Assembly: GCA_025200525.1 (NCBI GenBank)
Contig: CM045763.1
Span: 62,631,018-62,695,017 of the forward strand
Length of the DNA stretch: 64,000 bases
Reading direction: 5' to 3'
From: Camellia lanceoleosa
Lineage: Eukaryota > Streptophyta > Magnoliopsida > Ericales > Theaceae
Shown one piece after another: positions 1 through 12,107 of this stretch (its first letter is position 1; each line of letters opens with the position of its first letter). The notes under the pieces were generated by a model. That model was not told the origin of the DNA. It was given only the letters and a program-made list of their open reading frames with translations, and searched no databases. Position numbers and translations under genes: made by a program.

Positions 1-9
1 AAAAACCAT

Positions 10-497
10 TCAAAATAGCTTTGGTCCAAAATGGGGTGTGAGGTTAGGATTTGACTCTCCTCTTGCCGGAGAAATTGAACCTTTGCCCTGCACACCTTTC
101 ATCACCAAGTAAACCATCAGTAACGCCCAAGTCTTAAGAGTGGTCAAAAATTGGGTGTCTACAGAATGTTGTACCATCTCCAGGTCTTCCTCAGTGAAAG
201 ACACCACTGGTCCCTGGCTCTTATCTACCCCAGGTCTCTTCTTCCTGACCTGATACACATGTTGTAGGTATTTTACTTTTTGGGTTTCCCCCATTTATCT
301 CATTCTCATTCACCTTCGAGTAAATCACATTGATTACTCGAGGTCCGCCTACCTGCGGTTGTGGTGCTGGTGGTGGTGGTGTTGTTGGTGCCTGGGGCAG
401 TTTTCCTTGTTCTTCTCTTGTCCTGACCTCGTCTACCAGGTCCCTTAAATGGCCCTGTCTTACTAGGTCTTCTAGATGTGTCTTCAAGGCTCTGCAC
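10..497 (-). pseudogene. Gag C-terminus and start of protease region, decayed
   Basis: Minus-strand frames at 497-221 are rich in Lys, Arg, Thr and Pro, like the gag-protease linker. The frame at 294-10 carries SFTEEDLEMVQ, similar to the FTxxDLEGV box that precedes the aspartic protease in Tat-type polyproteins. The catalytic DTG/DNG motif is not in the window. The identification is by family resemblance only. Confidence 0.55.
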
Positions 498-769
498 TCC
501 TAAGTTAGATGTCCAGCTTCATTGTGGTAAGCACAGTGCTTACCAAGGTTTTTTCCTATAAATTCTCATGGTACCCTTGCTGGTGCTCTGTAATAGGGCT
601 GGTTTCAAATTTTCTCCAAGACTTTGTAAATCGGGATTCGAAATACGGTTGTGACTGCTTGTGCAGCCCTTAATCCTGTCTCCAGTTTGTTGTATCCACC
701 ATCACCTCGGCCTTGCTTTGGAGAGCCGTTTTTCTCTCGGTTTGGCAAGATTTATCCCCAGCGTGTCCT

Positions 770-2054
770 CCTCGGCCCTAACATACTTTTCTATCCTGGC
801 CATTAGTTCCTCCATGCTTTTTGGCAATGTCTTTGCCGGTGATTTTCAGAGCAGGCAATCATCTTTCAGGCCGTTCTTAAACGATACGACGGCCACCTCT
901 TGGTTGCATTTTGGTATTCGGTTGAATACCTCATAATACTTTTTAGCATAGGCCCTCAAGCTTTCATCCTCGCCAATTTTTAGAGCCATCAGGGCGCCTA
1001 CTCTCAATGGCTGTAGTTTGTTTGTCACGAACCTGGCTATAAACATCTCGGCCATGCCTCACAAGGTTTTCACAATTCCTTTCGGCAACTTGTGAAACCA
1101 GTCCTATGTAATTTCCCTAAAGGATAAGGGGAACACCTTGCAAAACAACGGCTCGTTCCCAGTGTACAATGCCATCGAGTTCAGGTACAAACCGACGTAA
1201 AAGTTGGGGTCCGACTTACCGTTGTATATCTGGAACCTCGACATACTGAACCTTTTCGGGGCCTCAAATTTGTCCAACTCTACCGAGAATAGTGTTCTCG
1301 ACTTAACCGGGAAGGTTACCTCGGCATTTTGTTGCTTCCTTTGGAGGTAATCCCTCAAGTCCTCTTTGGTCTGCCCAGGAGCTCGGCTATCTCCGGATTT
1401 CAGCCTTTTCGATGCACTACTGCCTATGTCATTGTGAGTCCTTTTGGACTTCCCTCCGTAGGTCATGTCGAAACAGAGTTCCTTCCCTTGAACATCCCGA
1501 TTTTCTTTGGTACGATCTTCTCTGGTTCGTAGTGTCTTCTAGGATTCCCCTTTCCTTGATTCTCTATGTCCGATATCTCGATGTTCTTTAGTGCGAAGGC
1601 AGGTGAGAATGTCCCTTGGTCCCGTCGTGCTGAGGGATTGTAGGAACCGTTTTCCGCCCTCCTTTCTGGGCATCTTTTTTTGCTATTGGAATCGGCGTAT
1701 CTTGTAGTAGGAACGGTGGCTGTATGACATTGTTTTGCATCATAAAATTGACCACCGTTTGTAGGTCTGCCAATTTGTTCGCCATGGCCTTCACCTCATC
1801 ATCCCTCCACGGGCATCTTTCTTTCCATACCTGGAGGTCGTCCTTGTTATAATACCCGCTTCGGTCAGTTTTCTTTGGTACGTCGCCCTCCTGGCCGACT
1901 TCCTTTCCTCCGTGATTCTTATCGTGAGTCTCTTTGTTGCAGTTGTTTTCTTCGACGTCAAGGTCAACAGGTTTCCCACTCCCAGTAGGAGTGTCGTCCC
2001 CAACTTTCTCTTTCTATCTGTCGTTGGCCATCTATTCTCCTTTCTTTCCCACAA
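770..2054 (-). pseudogene. Decayed gag of a Ty3/gypsy element
   Basis: Broken minus-strand frames together match a plant gypsy Gag. The N-terminal part (2054-1588) is charged and low complexity. The segment at 1466-1104 contains the family pattern of an F-x-M-S-R-F start, a YNGKSDP turn and a GNEPLFCKVFP block. The segment at 1055-780 contains the downstream helix block with the DESLRAYAKKYYEVF motif. Gag would form the virus-like particle in the cytoplasm. At least three frame changes and a stop just after the CKVFPLSF block make it non-functional. Exact ends of the ancestral ORF are uncertain. Confidence 0.75.
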
Positions 2055-2064
2055 ACGATGCCAA
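2048..2064 (-). other. Primer-binding site of the minus-strand gypsy element
   Basis: Minus-strand TGGCATCGTTTGTGGG lies 2 bases inside the LTR. It resembles the TGGCGCCGT-type PBS common in Tat/Athila elements, with CG to CA decay. Confidence 0.6.
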
Positions 2065-2066
2065 AT

Positions 2067-2605
2067 TGTATGAGTTGATTTCTGACCACACTGCCAAACA
2101 AATATTCAACTGGAGAGCACTAGCAGAATAGATGGCGCTTGAATGGCCTGTAACAGAAAGATGAGATTCTGGCGGTGGTTCGTCCACCCGAGGACACTCC
2201 GACGATCAAATCAGTTATCTCTCAAAGATAGCAAAAGTGTTTAACTCACTATTTAAAATATAAAAAGCGTACCTTAGACCCATAGGAGTGCCTCTCTTGT
2301 ATAGCTAACACTGTCCTAATCCCGATAGAAGCCTAGCTTCAATAGACTTAGGATTATTGCTAATCTTGGCCTCCTAGTAGGATTTGGATAAACTCTCTAA
2401 GAGTCTTATCTTTACCCAAACTGAAGTCTTCTCCCATTCTAGAACTCTTGTCTCTTATCCGCTTATCCCGAATTCCGCTATTCTCGCAGATAACCTTGGC
2501 CTAGCCGAGATCATCTCGGCATCATGACCAAGGCACGTGGCACCCCAGTTGACACTTCGGTGACACCTCGGCCACGTGTCGTTATTCAAAATTTATGTCC
2601 CCACA
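2067..2605 (-). repeat. 5' LTR of the minus-strand Ty3/gypsy element
   Basis: On the minus strand it opens TGTGGGGACA and closes in TACA, which are canonical TG...CA ends, about 539 bp long. The right edge is followed on the plus strand by AGAAC. The left edge abuts the primer-binding site. The LTR contains CACGTG-type motifs near its start (2530-2580). The partner LTR is outside the window, so boundaries rest on the termini and PBS only. Confidence 0.75.
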
Positions 2606-3602
2606 AGAACAATAGAATTGTTTGATGCATTTATAGAGTTGAATATATATATATATATTTATTGTGGCCAAATATTTAGTGCAATTTTTATTTAAAGTTT
2701 ATGAGGGAAAAATGACTTTTAACTTATTAATAAGGGGAGAGGTTTTTTAGCTTTTGCTTTTAATTATTAATTTTTAACTTACTGAAAAATATACCAAACG
2801 GGCCCAATTAATGGTGAGACTATTATCAGAAAATGTTTGAGAGAAATATATTCATTTTTTCCCATCATATGTGGTAAATTTTGTATCTTAGGAAATACTT
2901 ACACTTGTGAATAAAAAAAATTAATGATACGGCTTTGTTTGGCAACCTTCTGTTTTAGTCAAAAAATTAAAAAATTATTATAAGTTATTACATCATTTTC
3001 TTTATTTTTTTATACATCTTTTTGTAAAAAATTAAAAAATTAAAAAATTATTAAAATAATATATTCCGAGACGAAATTGTAACAAGTTTCCAAAATCTTT
3101 CAGGAGCTTCAAAATATACTCCTACAAGCTATTTTGCTCATTGAGAATCATGTTACCATAATGATGGATATAGAGAGAATTTTTATAAGCATATCATAAT
3201 ATTGGTATATGGAGGTTGAGATAATTATAGTGGATTCTTTTATGATTTTAATTTATAGAATATTTATTTGTTTTTAATAAAAAGTTATTATTGATATGGA
3301 TTAAAAAATAATATTTTTATCTCTTTTATATTAAAGTGTATATTTTATCTTATTTATGTTTATATCAACATTGTATTAGTTTTAATCTCTTTAATTTTAT
3401 TAAAAGAGAAGTCAGTGTAATTATATAAAAATTATAAAATTTATTATATTTTTTTTCCGAATATCATGAGAGGTCTATAATTTATCTTTAAAAAAAGAAA
3501 AAAGATGAGGCTTCTCTTTTGCATTGGAGGTGCTGATGGGCACTCACGGCTCACACTGATAATTTTAATTGTTCATGTTATTGGGTCTGCTAATAAAATT
3601 AT
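2606..3602. other. AT-rich intergenic DNA without a recognisable gene
   Basis: Long A/T runs, a short TA repeat at 2646-2660 and a MITE-like stretch at about 2930-3060 with a TTTGTTTGGCAA start followed by AAAATTAAAAA iterations. No coding sequence seen. Confidence 0.6.
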
Positions 3603-4038
3603 GAGAGACTTACGTGTAAGGCCTACTAAGTGGACTTATTGTCCAATAGCTTCTATGAGAATTAATAACATTTTTTATTATACACTATTAAAAAACGGCA
3701 CTAATTATTAATTTTCAACAACAGTTTAAAAATTGTCACAAAAAATGTCACAATTATAAGTTTTAGCGACAATTTAAAAAAATGTCACAAAAAACGTTAC
3801 TAATTTTTAATTTTCAGTAACAATTTAAGAAATTCGTCATAGAAAAACGTCACTAAATGTAAGTTTTAGCAACAATTTATAAAAATCGTGACAAAAAAGT
3901 CACTAATTGTCAATTTTTAGTGACATGTAAAAAATCGTCACAAAAAATTATTTTTAGCGACGATTGTACTGGGACTTATGCTCAATAGGACTTAATGAAA
4001 ATTAAGTCTAATTATTAGGACCTATTGGTAGTTATTCT
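3603..4038. mobile_element. MITE-like element built of about 50-bp subrepeats
   Basis: Its ends match, in inverse orientation, the ends of the well-bounded element at 9586-9856. The shared left end contains ACTTACGTGTA and the shared right end contains CCTATTGRTAGTT. The interior is about five degenerate copies of a roughly 50-bp unit of the form TTTTAGCRACAATTTA followed by AAAATCGTSACAAAA (starts near 3710, 3760, 3812, 3862 and 3912). It has no coding capacity. The left boundary is approximate. Confidence 0.55.
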
Positions 4039-4924
4039 AAAATATTATCCATACAAAAAATTAAATTGATCAAACAACTGTAGACATATTATTAAATTAA
4101 ATTTGTCTTCAAAATAATGAATGATTTATTTTTAAAATTACAATTGTCATCTGTTTTGTTTAATAACGAATGTGATATAATCACACGGTTACAATTGTTC
4201 AAATATTCTAATTTTTTGTGAGGATGATTTTTAAGTGAGCCTTATAATATAAATCATTCGCATTATCAAGATGACTTTTGTAATGGGCTCAGAGGGGGCC
4301 TTTTAAAAAATATGTATATGTATTTATATATATGAAAAATTTTAATATACACAATCTTAAAAAGAGTATATCATATGCATTTTTAATTATGTTTTTTTTA
4401 GTTAGGACTAATTTTTTTTAGTTATAACATTATTTTAATTATGACTCGTGAGATTTTTAAATATGTCTCATGTTATGTTTAGTTATGATATTATTATTTT
4501 TTAATTATAATTCAAAAAGTATAACATTATATTATTTTTTTCTTTACACACCCTTTAAATGTGTACCATATTGTTTCCCAATATCTATGGAGCACACAAT
4601 ACATAGTTTGGAGCTTATTCTATTTGAGACAGGAAAAAAGATTGGGAGCTTTAATTGTGAAGCTCTAGAGAGTTCTAATGATACGTGGGTTTTACAATGA
4701 TGTGATGTTTGTGTCTTGTATTTTTTTTTAAAAAAAATATTTTGAAACTCTAATTCTTGAGCTCTAAAACCAGCTCTAATGAGCTAACAGTGGGTCGATC
4801 CACTGTGATGTGATATTTTAATTTTGATTTTTTTTTTTCCTTGTCATATCATTAGTGTTTTATTAGAATACCAAAATTAATACTCTGAATCATTACTGTT
4901 TTTTTTTATTGCCAAATTATTAAA

Positions 4925-5430
4925 GTTCTATTTAAAATTTTAAAATTAAAAGTATGTACCACTTCTGTTGCGACAGATATGATAACTCAGCAGAATGGAA
5001 GATTTTATGAATCACCCAAGACAACTATTTAAGGTTTTAAAATTAAAAGGATGCGCGACTTCTGTTGTGACAGATATGATATGGAATTTACTCAGGAAAA
5101 ATGTTTTGTGACCTTAAAAATTGTAGTCTTAATGGTCCTAATTTTTTGTTTGGGTAAGTTTGTTTTTTTTTTCTTTTTTTTTTTTTACCTGATATGGAAA
5201 TTAGGGCCATTGGAGTCACTAATTTTTGAGCTACCAACCAAAGCCCTTTACTCAGCAGAGGGGAAGATTTTGGCCTATTTTGAGAATATGGTTATAATCA
5301 ATTTTTTGATGAAAAGTTGATTATAAGCAGATTATAATCAGCTTTTTTGTGAGAAAAGAAGTTGATAATAATCTGAAAATTAAATTATTACAAACTTTCC
5401 AGAAAAGCCCTTTATGAATCACCCAAGACA
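4925..5430. repeat. Local duplication with inserted AT-rich DNA, private to copy A
   Basis: The 17-bp string TATGAATCACCCAAGAC occurs at about 5008 and again at about 5413. The segment near 4930-4990 is repeated near 5035-5090. Copy B (about 10420-10530) has one version only, so about 390 bp was gained here. No gene is seen; an 89-codon plus-strand frame inside is low complexity. Confidence 0.55.
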
Positions 5431-5507
5431 GGTATGGGAAGTCTCCCCTCGTGAGTTCACCCCCACTTTATTTTTTCCACTCCGTCTTAAATGAATTTAG
5501 TTATTTC

Positions 5508-5510
<3 letters not shown>

Positions 5511-5551
<41 letters not shown>
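5511..5551. repeat. Poly-A tract of about 41 bases
   Basis: Uninterrupted A run. The matching site in copy B (about 10610) has only a short A run, so the tract expanded after the duplication. Confidence 0.9.
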
Positions 5552-5553
<2 letters not shown>

Positions 5554-6399
5554 CCAACACTAGTCAATCCACACTTCAATTTTTTTTTCCTCCTTTTTTT
5601 AGCAAATGTTAATAAATGTTCTTTAAGTCACCCGTTAATGTCGAAAATGTTATAAAAAAATATTTTGAAAAGTATAAAAGATTAGGATAAATTAGGCTAA
5701 TTGGAAATAATACAAGTAATTACATTAATTTTTCTTTTAAAAAATTTTAAAAATATATAATTTTATGAAGTCGGGAATTTGATTACTCCTTGTATTAAAA
5801 AAAGGAAAAAGAAAATAAAGCACATACTTAAAACACATTTTGAAATTATTAGGATTAATTAGTGGCTAGAAGTTGCGTATCTTGTTAGAAAGTTGCGAAT
5901 TCATTACTCCATTTCCTCCTATACAATTGAAAAAAAACAAAAACTTGAAAAGTTATTTTTTTGGCTAAGTAAAAGTTAAAAAATTAAAAAGTCAAAAAAA
6001 TATAGGGATATTTATAAATTCCATCCCATAAACAGTTGCACCAATTGGTCTCAATGTTGTTTCTATTGTTCTTAATAGTCCTATTAATTGGGGAATATAT
6101 CCCATTTGATCCTTGTTTCTTTGTTTGTTAGTATTTAGTAATCAATTATACCCTTCTATTTGCTAGCGGACGATTTTGGTGGGATTACGTGTGCACTTTT
6201 TGATATTTGAATATTTCAGTATAGACATTACCATTGTGACGCTACTCCAATTAGTTTCAAGTTTTTTTTATTGATCTGTTAAGTCCTATTAGTAGATAGT
6301 TTATTTTTGTATGGCCCTATTTTTAATTTTGATAGTGTTTTGGTAGACAATTATACATTTTTATTAATGTGACAGGCATGATGTAATACTCTAATATGA

Positions 6400-6680
6400 C
6401 AAGTATTAATGTGACATTCCAAAAAATTAAAAACTCTTTAGTTTACTTTTTCTAAATGTGACAACGTAGCGCATATAATATGATACTCCAAAACTTTTAC
6501 TCTAAAAAATAAAATAAAAACTCTTTAGTGTACTTTTTTTTAATGTGACAACGTGATGAGTATGATGTGACACTTCAAGAGAAAATAAAAATCGTTTAGT
6601 TTACTTTTTTCTAATGTGACAACGTAACGAATATGATGTAATAGTTCAGAAAAAATAAAAATTTCTTAGTGAAATTTTCT
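6400..6680. repeat. Degenerate minisatellite, about 75-90 bp unit, 3-4 copies
   Basis: Repeating pattern of AATGTGACAACGTA, then TATGATGT, then CAxAAAATAAAAAC and TTTAGTKTACTTTTT. Starts near 6365, 6455, 6540 and 6615. Not found in copy B of the duplication. Confidence 0.6.
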
Positions 6681-7904
6681 CAAATGAGGAGAACCCAGGC
6701 TTACAGCCTCCTGTAGGCCATTGGTGTATATGGCCATTGGTGAATAGGGATTAACTTCTTCTACACGGCTGTCCCGTGCACTAAAGATTTACGGACATCA
6801 AATCAAAGAGTGACACGTCAACCTATTTGGCCCTTCATCAAATATATATGAGTAATGTTATATGGGCCAATTGATATACTAATTAATATATTAATAGATA
6901 ATGTGATATAATTTAAAAAATTTTAAATATTTACAATTTATATAATAAGTGAGGTCAATGATAATATCATAACATATATTAATACACTAATTAATAACCC
7001 AATTACACAGAGACCTTCACCCTCCTACCTTTGCTCTTTCTTCCTCTCTATAGCCTCTCTTCCTTCACTTTACCGTAGCCGTAAGTAATTTTAATCTCTA
7101 GTCAATAAAATAGTAAATAATTGTATAAATATTTATAGCATTATACTCTGCATATAAAGGATTCTATTTTTTGCGCAGCAATAAAGAATTATACTCCCTA
7201 AAAAAGCAAAAATATTGTTTGGTTCTAATTTTTAGAATTTAATTTTTTTTAAATTGAGTTTTTTTTTTTTTATATTTTTTTGTTTTTATTGAATTTTTTT
7301 AATATTTTTTTGAATTTTTAGATACATTTAATATAAATACAATTTAAAAGTATAATATTTGTGAAAAAAAACTATAAAAAATTTACTAATTGCCAAAAAT
7401 ATTAATAAAAAAAAAAAGTACAAGAATTTAGTACATTTTCGTATTTATGTATATTTATCGATTTTTTAAAATATTTTTTGATAATTATTTTATTTTGTAG
7501 ATACATTTAGGTTAGGCACATCTAAAAATTTTTTTAAAAAAATTGCTTAAAATATTTTTAAAAATTTACTAAATACAAAAAACACAAAAAACCAAAAAAA
7601 AAAAAAATCAATTTTCAAGAAATTGAATTTAGAAAATTGAAACCAAACAAGATATTAAAATCTAATTTGCTAATTTGGTGACTCTTTTTTTTTTTTTGGA
7701 GTTTATTTTTATTTTTAGTAATTTTTTTTGAAATTTTTTAGAAAAATTTTAAACTTCTAAATTCAGCTCAACGAGACGAATTAAAAAATTAAACTTTTTT
7801 AAAAAAAAATACAAAAAGATAAAATAACCAAAAATACTATAATGAGTTTTTTGGACTTATTTAGGCTACTTCATTTTTATTTTGAGTAATGTTAAGGATA
7901 CTAA

Positions 7905-8687
7905 GGCTTGGTTTGGCATGGCAGAAAAAATTCAAAAAGTTACTAAAAAAAATTAAAAAGTTATCACTATTCATAAATTAAAAATATAAAAAAATTAATT
8001 TACACAATATTTTAATACAAACCAATGAGTTGACAGTGCTGATACTGAATTGATGGTTCATAGGTACGTATTGGTCTATCTAAGGAACAAAAAAGAAAAT
8101 TAGATATATATATTCATTAAGTTGGAGGATAATATTGGGCCCGTGAGCGGCCCACCACGGGTCCCTTTTGATAATCCGAATCGTTTAATATGTAGAACTC
8201 GTAGAATACTATATACCTATAAAAAAAATCACGTTGATCAGATATGGATAGCTATGTGATCAAATCAGATTTTTTTCAGCCGTTTATTTTTTACCGTCCA
8301 CTAATTTCATACAAAACTGTTTTGATCACATAACTATCGATATCCAATTAAAGTGATTTTTCATACACATATAATACTCAACGAATTCCACATATTGAAC
8401 GGTTCGGATGATCGAAACAGGACCCGTGGTGGGCCCCCACGGACCAACAGTACCCGTGAAGCCTCATGCACCATTTCAACCAAGCCATACTATCTTCATG
8501 CCGCCTGTCACTGATGAGTCTACAATGTTGGGGTAAAAACGTAATTTTGTCATTTTATACAATATTTTAATACACATTTTTAAGTAAAAAAATAAAAAAA
8601 ATTATTCCATACAACCATCTTTTTTTCTCAACTTTTTAATCTAAAAAGTCAAAAAGTTCACTTATTTAAGACATCCCAAACAACCCC
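7905..8687. mobile_element. Tourist-like (PIF/Harbinger type) element in copy A
   Basis: The termini GGCTTGGTTTGGCATG and, inverted, GGGGTTGTTTGGGATG are flanked by a TAA target duplication (7902-7904 and 8688-8690). Copy B (about 39195-39215) has the unoccupied site, so this insertion postdates the duplication. No transposase is seen. The 783-bp length is partly due to a nested foldback element. Confidence 0.7.
8136..8455. mobile_element. Foldback MITE nested in the Tourist-like element
   Basis: The two halves are inverted repeats of about 100 bp. GGCCCACCACGGGTCC at 8151 pairs with GGACCCGTGGTGGGCC near 8421. Pairing continues through the ATCCGAA, AATATGT and AATCAC blocks on both arms. 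No coding capacity; exact ends are uncertain. Confidence 0.65.
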
Positions 8688-8986
8688 TAATATTTCTACC
8701 AAATAAATAATCAAACATTTGGAACTTATACAGATGTGAGATCTACACCCATATAAGACATATGGGGTTCATTTGGAAAGTAGGTTGACTTTTTGACTTT
8801 TTAGAGTCTCATTTAGAAAAGACTTTTTGATTTTTTATGAAAGAAATAATATAATAATTATAAATTAGATGCGATATTTTATCTTATTAAATTAAAAAAT
8901 TTATTTTATCTTTTTACAACTAAAATAACCCCAAACTAAATCCAGCCCAACCCGGAGGAGGAGGAGGAGGGTTGTTTAGGGTGTGA

Positions 8987-9133
8987 ATGTGTGGGGGCAG
9001 AGCAAGAAATGGAGCAGTTGTCCAGAGAAGGAAGCCATTACATTCTCACTATTGGGATTCTTTCTTCTCTTGGTGCTCGCAGCAATCGCAGTGTTAAGCT
9101 CCAGAGATTCATTCTCTCCCCTTATGTTACTCA
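8987..9133 (+). pseudogene. Orphan exon 1 of the AKT1-like potassium channel gene
   Basis: Nearly identical to exon 1 at 39627-39758. It contains the N-terminal MEQLSREGSHY block and the SLGARSNRSVKL block typical of AKT1-type Shaker channels, ending at SPY. It keeps 20 bases (about 9102-9121) that exon 1 of the main copy has lost. It carries one extra G after the first ATG (8987), so only the second ATG (9009) is in frame. After CCTTATG the sequence switches abruptly to MITE DNA at the duplication junction, so no downstream exons follow. It cannot encode a channel. Confidence 0.85.
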
Positions 9134-9585
9134 TGTAAGTTTTAGCAACAATTTATAAAAATTGTGACAAAAAAGTCATTAATTGTTTGCTTTAATGACA
9201 TGTAAAAAATTGTCACAAAAAATTATTTTTAGCGATGATTGTACTGGGACTTATGTTCAATAGAATTTGATGAAAATTAAGTCTAACTATTAGGAGGTAT
9301 TGATAGTTACCCTAAAATATTATCCATTTAAAAAATCAGATTGATCAAACAACTGTAGACGTATTATTAATCAAATTTGTTTTCAAAACAATGAATGATT
9401 TATTTTTAAAATTACAATTGTCATCTGCTTTATTTAATAACGAATGTGATATAATCACACGGTTACAGTTGTTCAAATATTCTAATTTTTTGTGAGGATG
9501 ATCTTCTAAGTGAGCCTTATAATATAAATAATTCGCATTATCAAGATGATTTTTGTAATAGGCTCAAAGGAGGCCTTTAAAAAAA

Positions 9586-9856
9586 GGGTAAACTATCAAT
9601 AGGTCCTAATAGTCAGACTTAATTCCCATCAAGTCTTATTGAAAATAAGTCTTGGTAAAATTGTCGCTAAAAATAATTTTTTTATGATAATTTTTTACAT
9701 ACGTCGCTAAAAATTGACAATTAATGACTTTTTTTATCATGATTTTTATAAATTGTCGCTAAAACTTACAATTAGTGACTTTTTTATGAATTTTTTTTTT
9801 CCATAAGACCTATTAGACAATAAGTCCACTTATTAAAATCTACACGTAAGTACCCC
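9586..9856. mobile_element. 271-bp MITE with 9-bp target duplication
   Basis: Flanked by TTAAAAAAA on both sides (9577-9585 and 9857-9865). The corresponding site in copy A (about 4303-4312) is empty. Termini are GGGTAAACTATC and, inverted, GGGGTACTTACGTG. The interior carries the same 50-bp-type subrepeats as the element at 3603-4038, in opposite orientation. The 9-bp duplication suggests a Mutator-like origin, which is an inference. Confidence 0.7.
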
Positions 9857-10730
9857 TTAAAAAAATATGTATATGTATATATATATGAAAAATTTTAATA
9901 TACACAACCTTTAAAGGAGTATACCATATGCACTTCTAATTATGTCTTTTTTTTTAGTTATAACTAATTTTCTTCTTTACTTATAACATTTTTTTAATTA
10001 TGATTCATGAGATTTTTAATTATGTCTCATATTAAATTTAGTTATAATATTGTTATTTTTCTAATTATAATTCAAAAAGTATAACATTATATATATATAT
10101 TTTTTTTTACACACCCTTTAAATGTGTACCATAGTATTTCTCAATATATATGGACCACACACAGTACATAGTTTGGAGCTTATTCTATTTGGGATAGGAA
10201 AAAAGATTGGGAGTTTTACTTATGGAGCTTTAGAGAGCTCTAATGGTGTATGAATCCCACAATGATGCGATATTTGTATTTTGTGTTTTTAAAAAAAAAA
10301 AAATACTTTGGAGCTCTAAAGTCAGCTCTAATGAGCTAACAGTGAGTCTCACCCATGTAATATTTTGATATTGATTTGTTTGTAATATGATTATTTTATT
10401 TTTTTTTATTGCCAAATCATTAAAACTCTGTTTAGAGTTTTAAAATTAAAGAGATGCATCCCTTTTGTCGTGAGAGATATGAAATTTATTCAGTAGAATG
10501 GAATGGAAGATTTTATGAATCACCAAGACAAGTATGGGAAGTCTCCCCTCGTGAGTTCACTCTACCTTATTTTTTCCACTCCCTCTTAAATGAGTATAGT
10601 TATTTCTAGAAAAAAAAAATATCCCAACACTACAAGTCAATCTACACTTCAATTTTTTTTTTCTTTTTTAGCAAATGTTAATAAATGTTCTTATACAATT
10701 GAAAACGTTATTGTGGGATTTTTTAGCCAA

Positions 10731-11888
10731 GGAAGATAATCAAACGAGAACTTTCTCTTAGTTATGATGGCCATATACAGCAAATAAACCACTACGAGAA
10801 TAACTACTATTTTTGTTGTGATTGATTCTTCCACTTTGACCTTTGTAGAATTATTGTTCGAGAAGAGATTGTCTGGTATTGTTTTTTTTAGTGATTTTTT
10901 TAATTTTTTTAAATATTAAAAAAAGCAATGTATTTAAAAAGTTGTTAACAAAAAAATATTTTTTGAGTGAAAATTTTAATTTGTTTTTTGAATTTTTTTT
11001 TAATTGATGACAAGTATAATTTTTTGACTTTTTAATTTTTTAATTTTTACTCAGCCAAAAATAACTTTTTTAAGTTTTTTGTTTTTTTCAATTGTACAAG
11101 AGGAAAAGGAGTACTGAATTCGTAACTTCCTATTAGATACGCTACTTCTAACCACTAAATTAATCCTAACAATTTCAAAATGTGTTTTAAGTATATGCTT
11201 TATTTTCTTTTTCCTCTTTTTAATACAAGGAGTAATCAAATTCCCGACTTCATAAATTATATATTTTTTTAATTTTTTTAAAGAAAAATTAATGTAATTA
11301 CTTGTATTGTTCCAATTAGCCTAATTTATCCTAATCTTTTACACTTCTCAAAATATTTTTTTATTACATTTTCGACATTAACGGGTGACTTATACAATTG
11401 AAATAACTTATACAATTGAAATTTTTTTATTACATTTTCGACATTAACGGGAGACTTTAGCAAATGTTAATAAATGTTCTTATACATTAACGGGTGACTT
11501 ATACAATTGAAAAAAACAAAAAACTTAAAAAAAAGTTATTTTTGGCTGAGTAAAAATTAAAAAATTAAAAAGTCAAAAAATTATACTTGTCATCAATTAA
11601 AAAAAAAAGTCAAAAAACAAATCAAAATTTTCACTCAAAAAATATTTTTTTGTTAACAACTTTTTAAATACATTGCTTTTTTTAATATTTAAAAAAATTA
11701 AAAAAATCACTAAAAAAAACAATACCAGACAATCTCTTCTCGAACAATAATTCTACAAAGGTCAAAGTGGAAGAATCAATCACAACAAAAATAGTAGTTA
11801 TTCTCGTAGTGGTTTATTTGCTGTATATGGCCATCATAACTAAGAGAAAGTTCTCGTTTGATTATCTTCCTTGACTAAAAAATCACAA
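10731..11888. repeat. Long inverted repeat: two about 370-390 bp arms with about 400-bp loop
   Basis: Arm 1 (10731-11100) reads on the opposite strand almost base for base as arm 2 (about 11499-11888). This includes a long unique-looking stretch around GATGGCCATATACAGC. The loop holds an inverted copy of 5600-5990 from copy A plus short repeated pieces containing TTTTCGACATTAACGGG. Transcription through it would give a long hairpin. No protein-coding gene is seen. Confidence 0.85.
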
Positions 11889-12107
11889 AAAAATATTAAA
11901 AAATCACGAAAGGATAAAAATTATAAAATGATAGAAAAAAATTTATGATTCTAAAGTAAAAAAGTCAAAAAATTCAAACAAAAAAATTAAACAACTAAAA
12001 AATTCTTAGACTAAAATAATTAAAAAAAAATCAAAAAATTAATTAAAAAAATTATTATCAAACGATCCCGATTAACTTTAACACGGTTGTCCCGTGAACT
12101 AAAAGAT

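Larger units (their letters stand above)
1..2605 (-). mobile_element. Ty3/gypsy LTR retrotransposon, 5' part, truncated by the window edge
   Basis: Read on the minus strand this is an LTR, a primer-binding site, a decayed gag and the beginning of a protease region, in that order. Gag motifs and a PBS beginning TGGCATCG point to the Tat/Athila side of Ty3/gypsy. Polymerase and the second LTR would lie left of the window, so the target duplication cannot be checked. Multiple frameshifts show that it is not autonomous. Confidence 0.85.
3861..9133. repeat. Tandem segmental duplication, copy A
   Basis: This block aligns in order with 9134-12611 plus 37565-39758. Anchors: 4045-4560 with 9310-9580 plus 9860-10130; 5430-5640 with 10530-10690; 6755-6985 with 12065-12610; 6985-7900 with 37565-39195; and channel exon 1 (8987-9127) with 39627-39747. 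The right edge falls inside channel exon 1, directly followed by sequence equal to position 3861. This is the expected junction of a head-to-tail duplication. Copies differ by private MITE insertions and indels. Confidence 0.85.
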
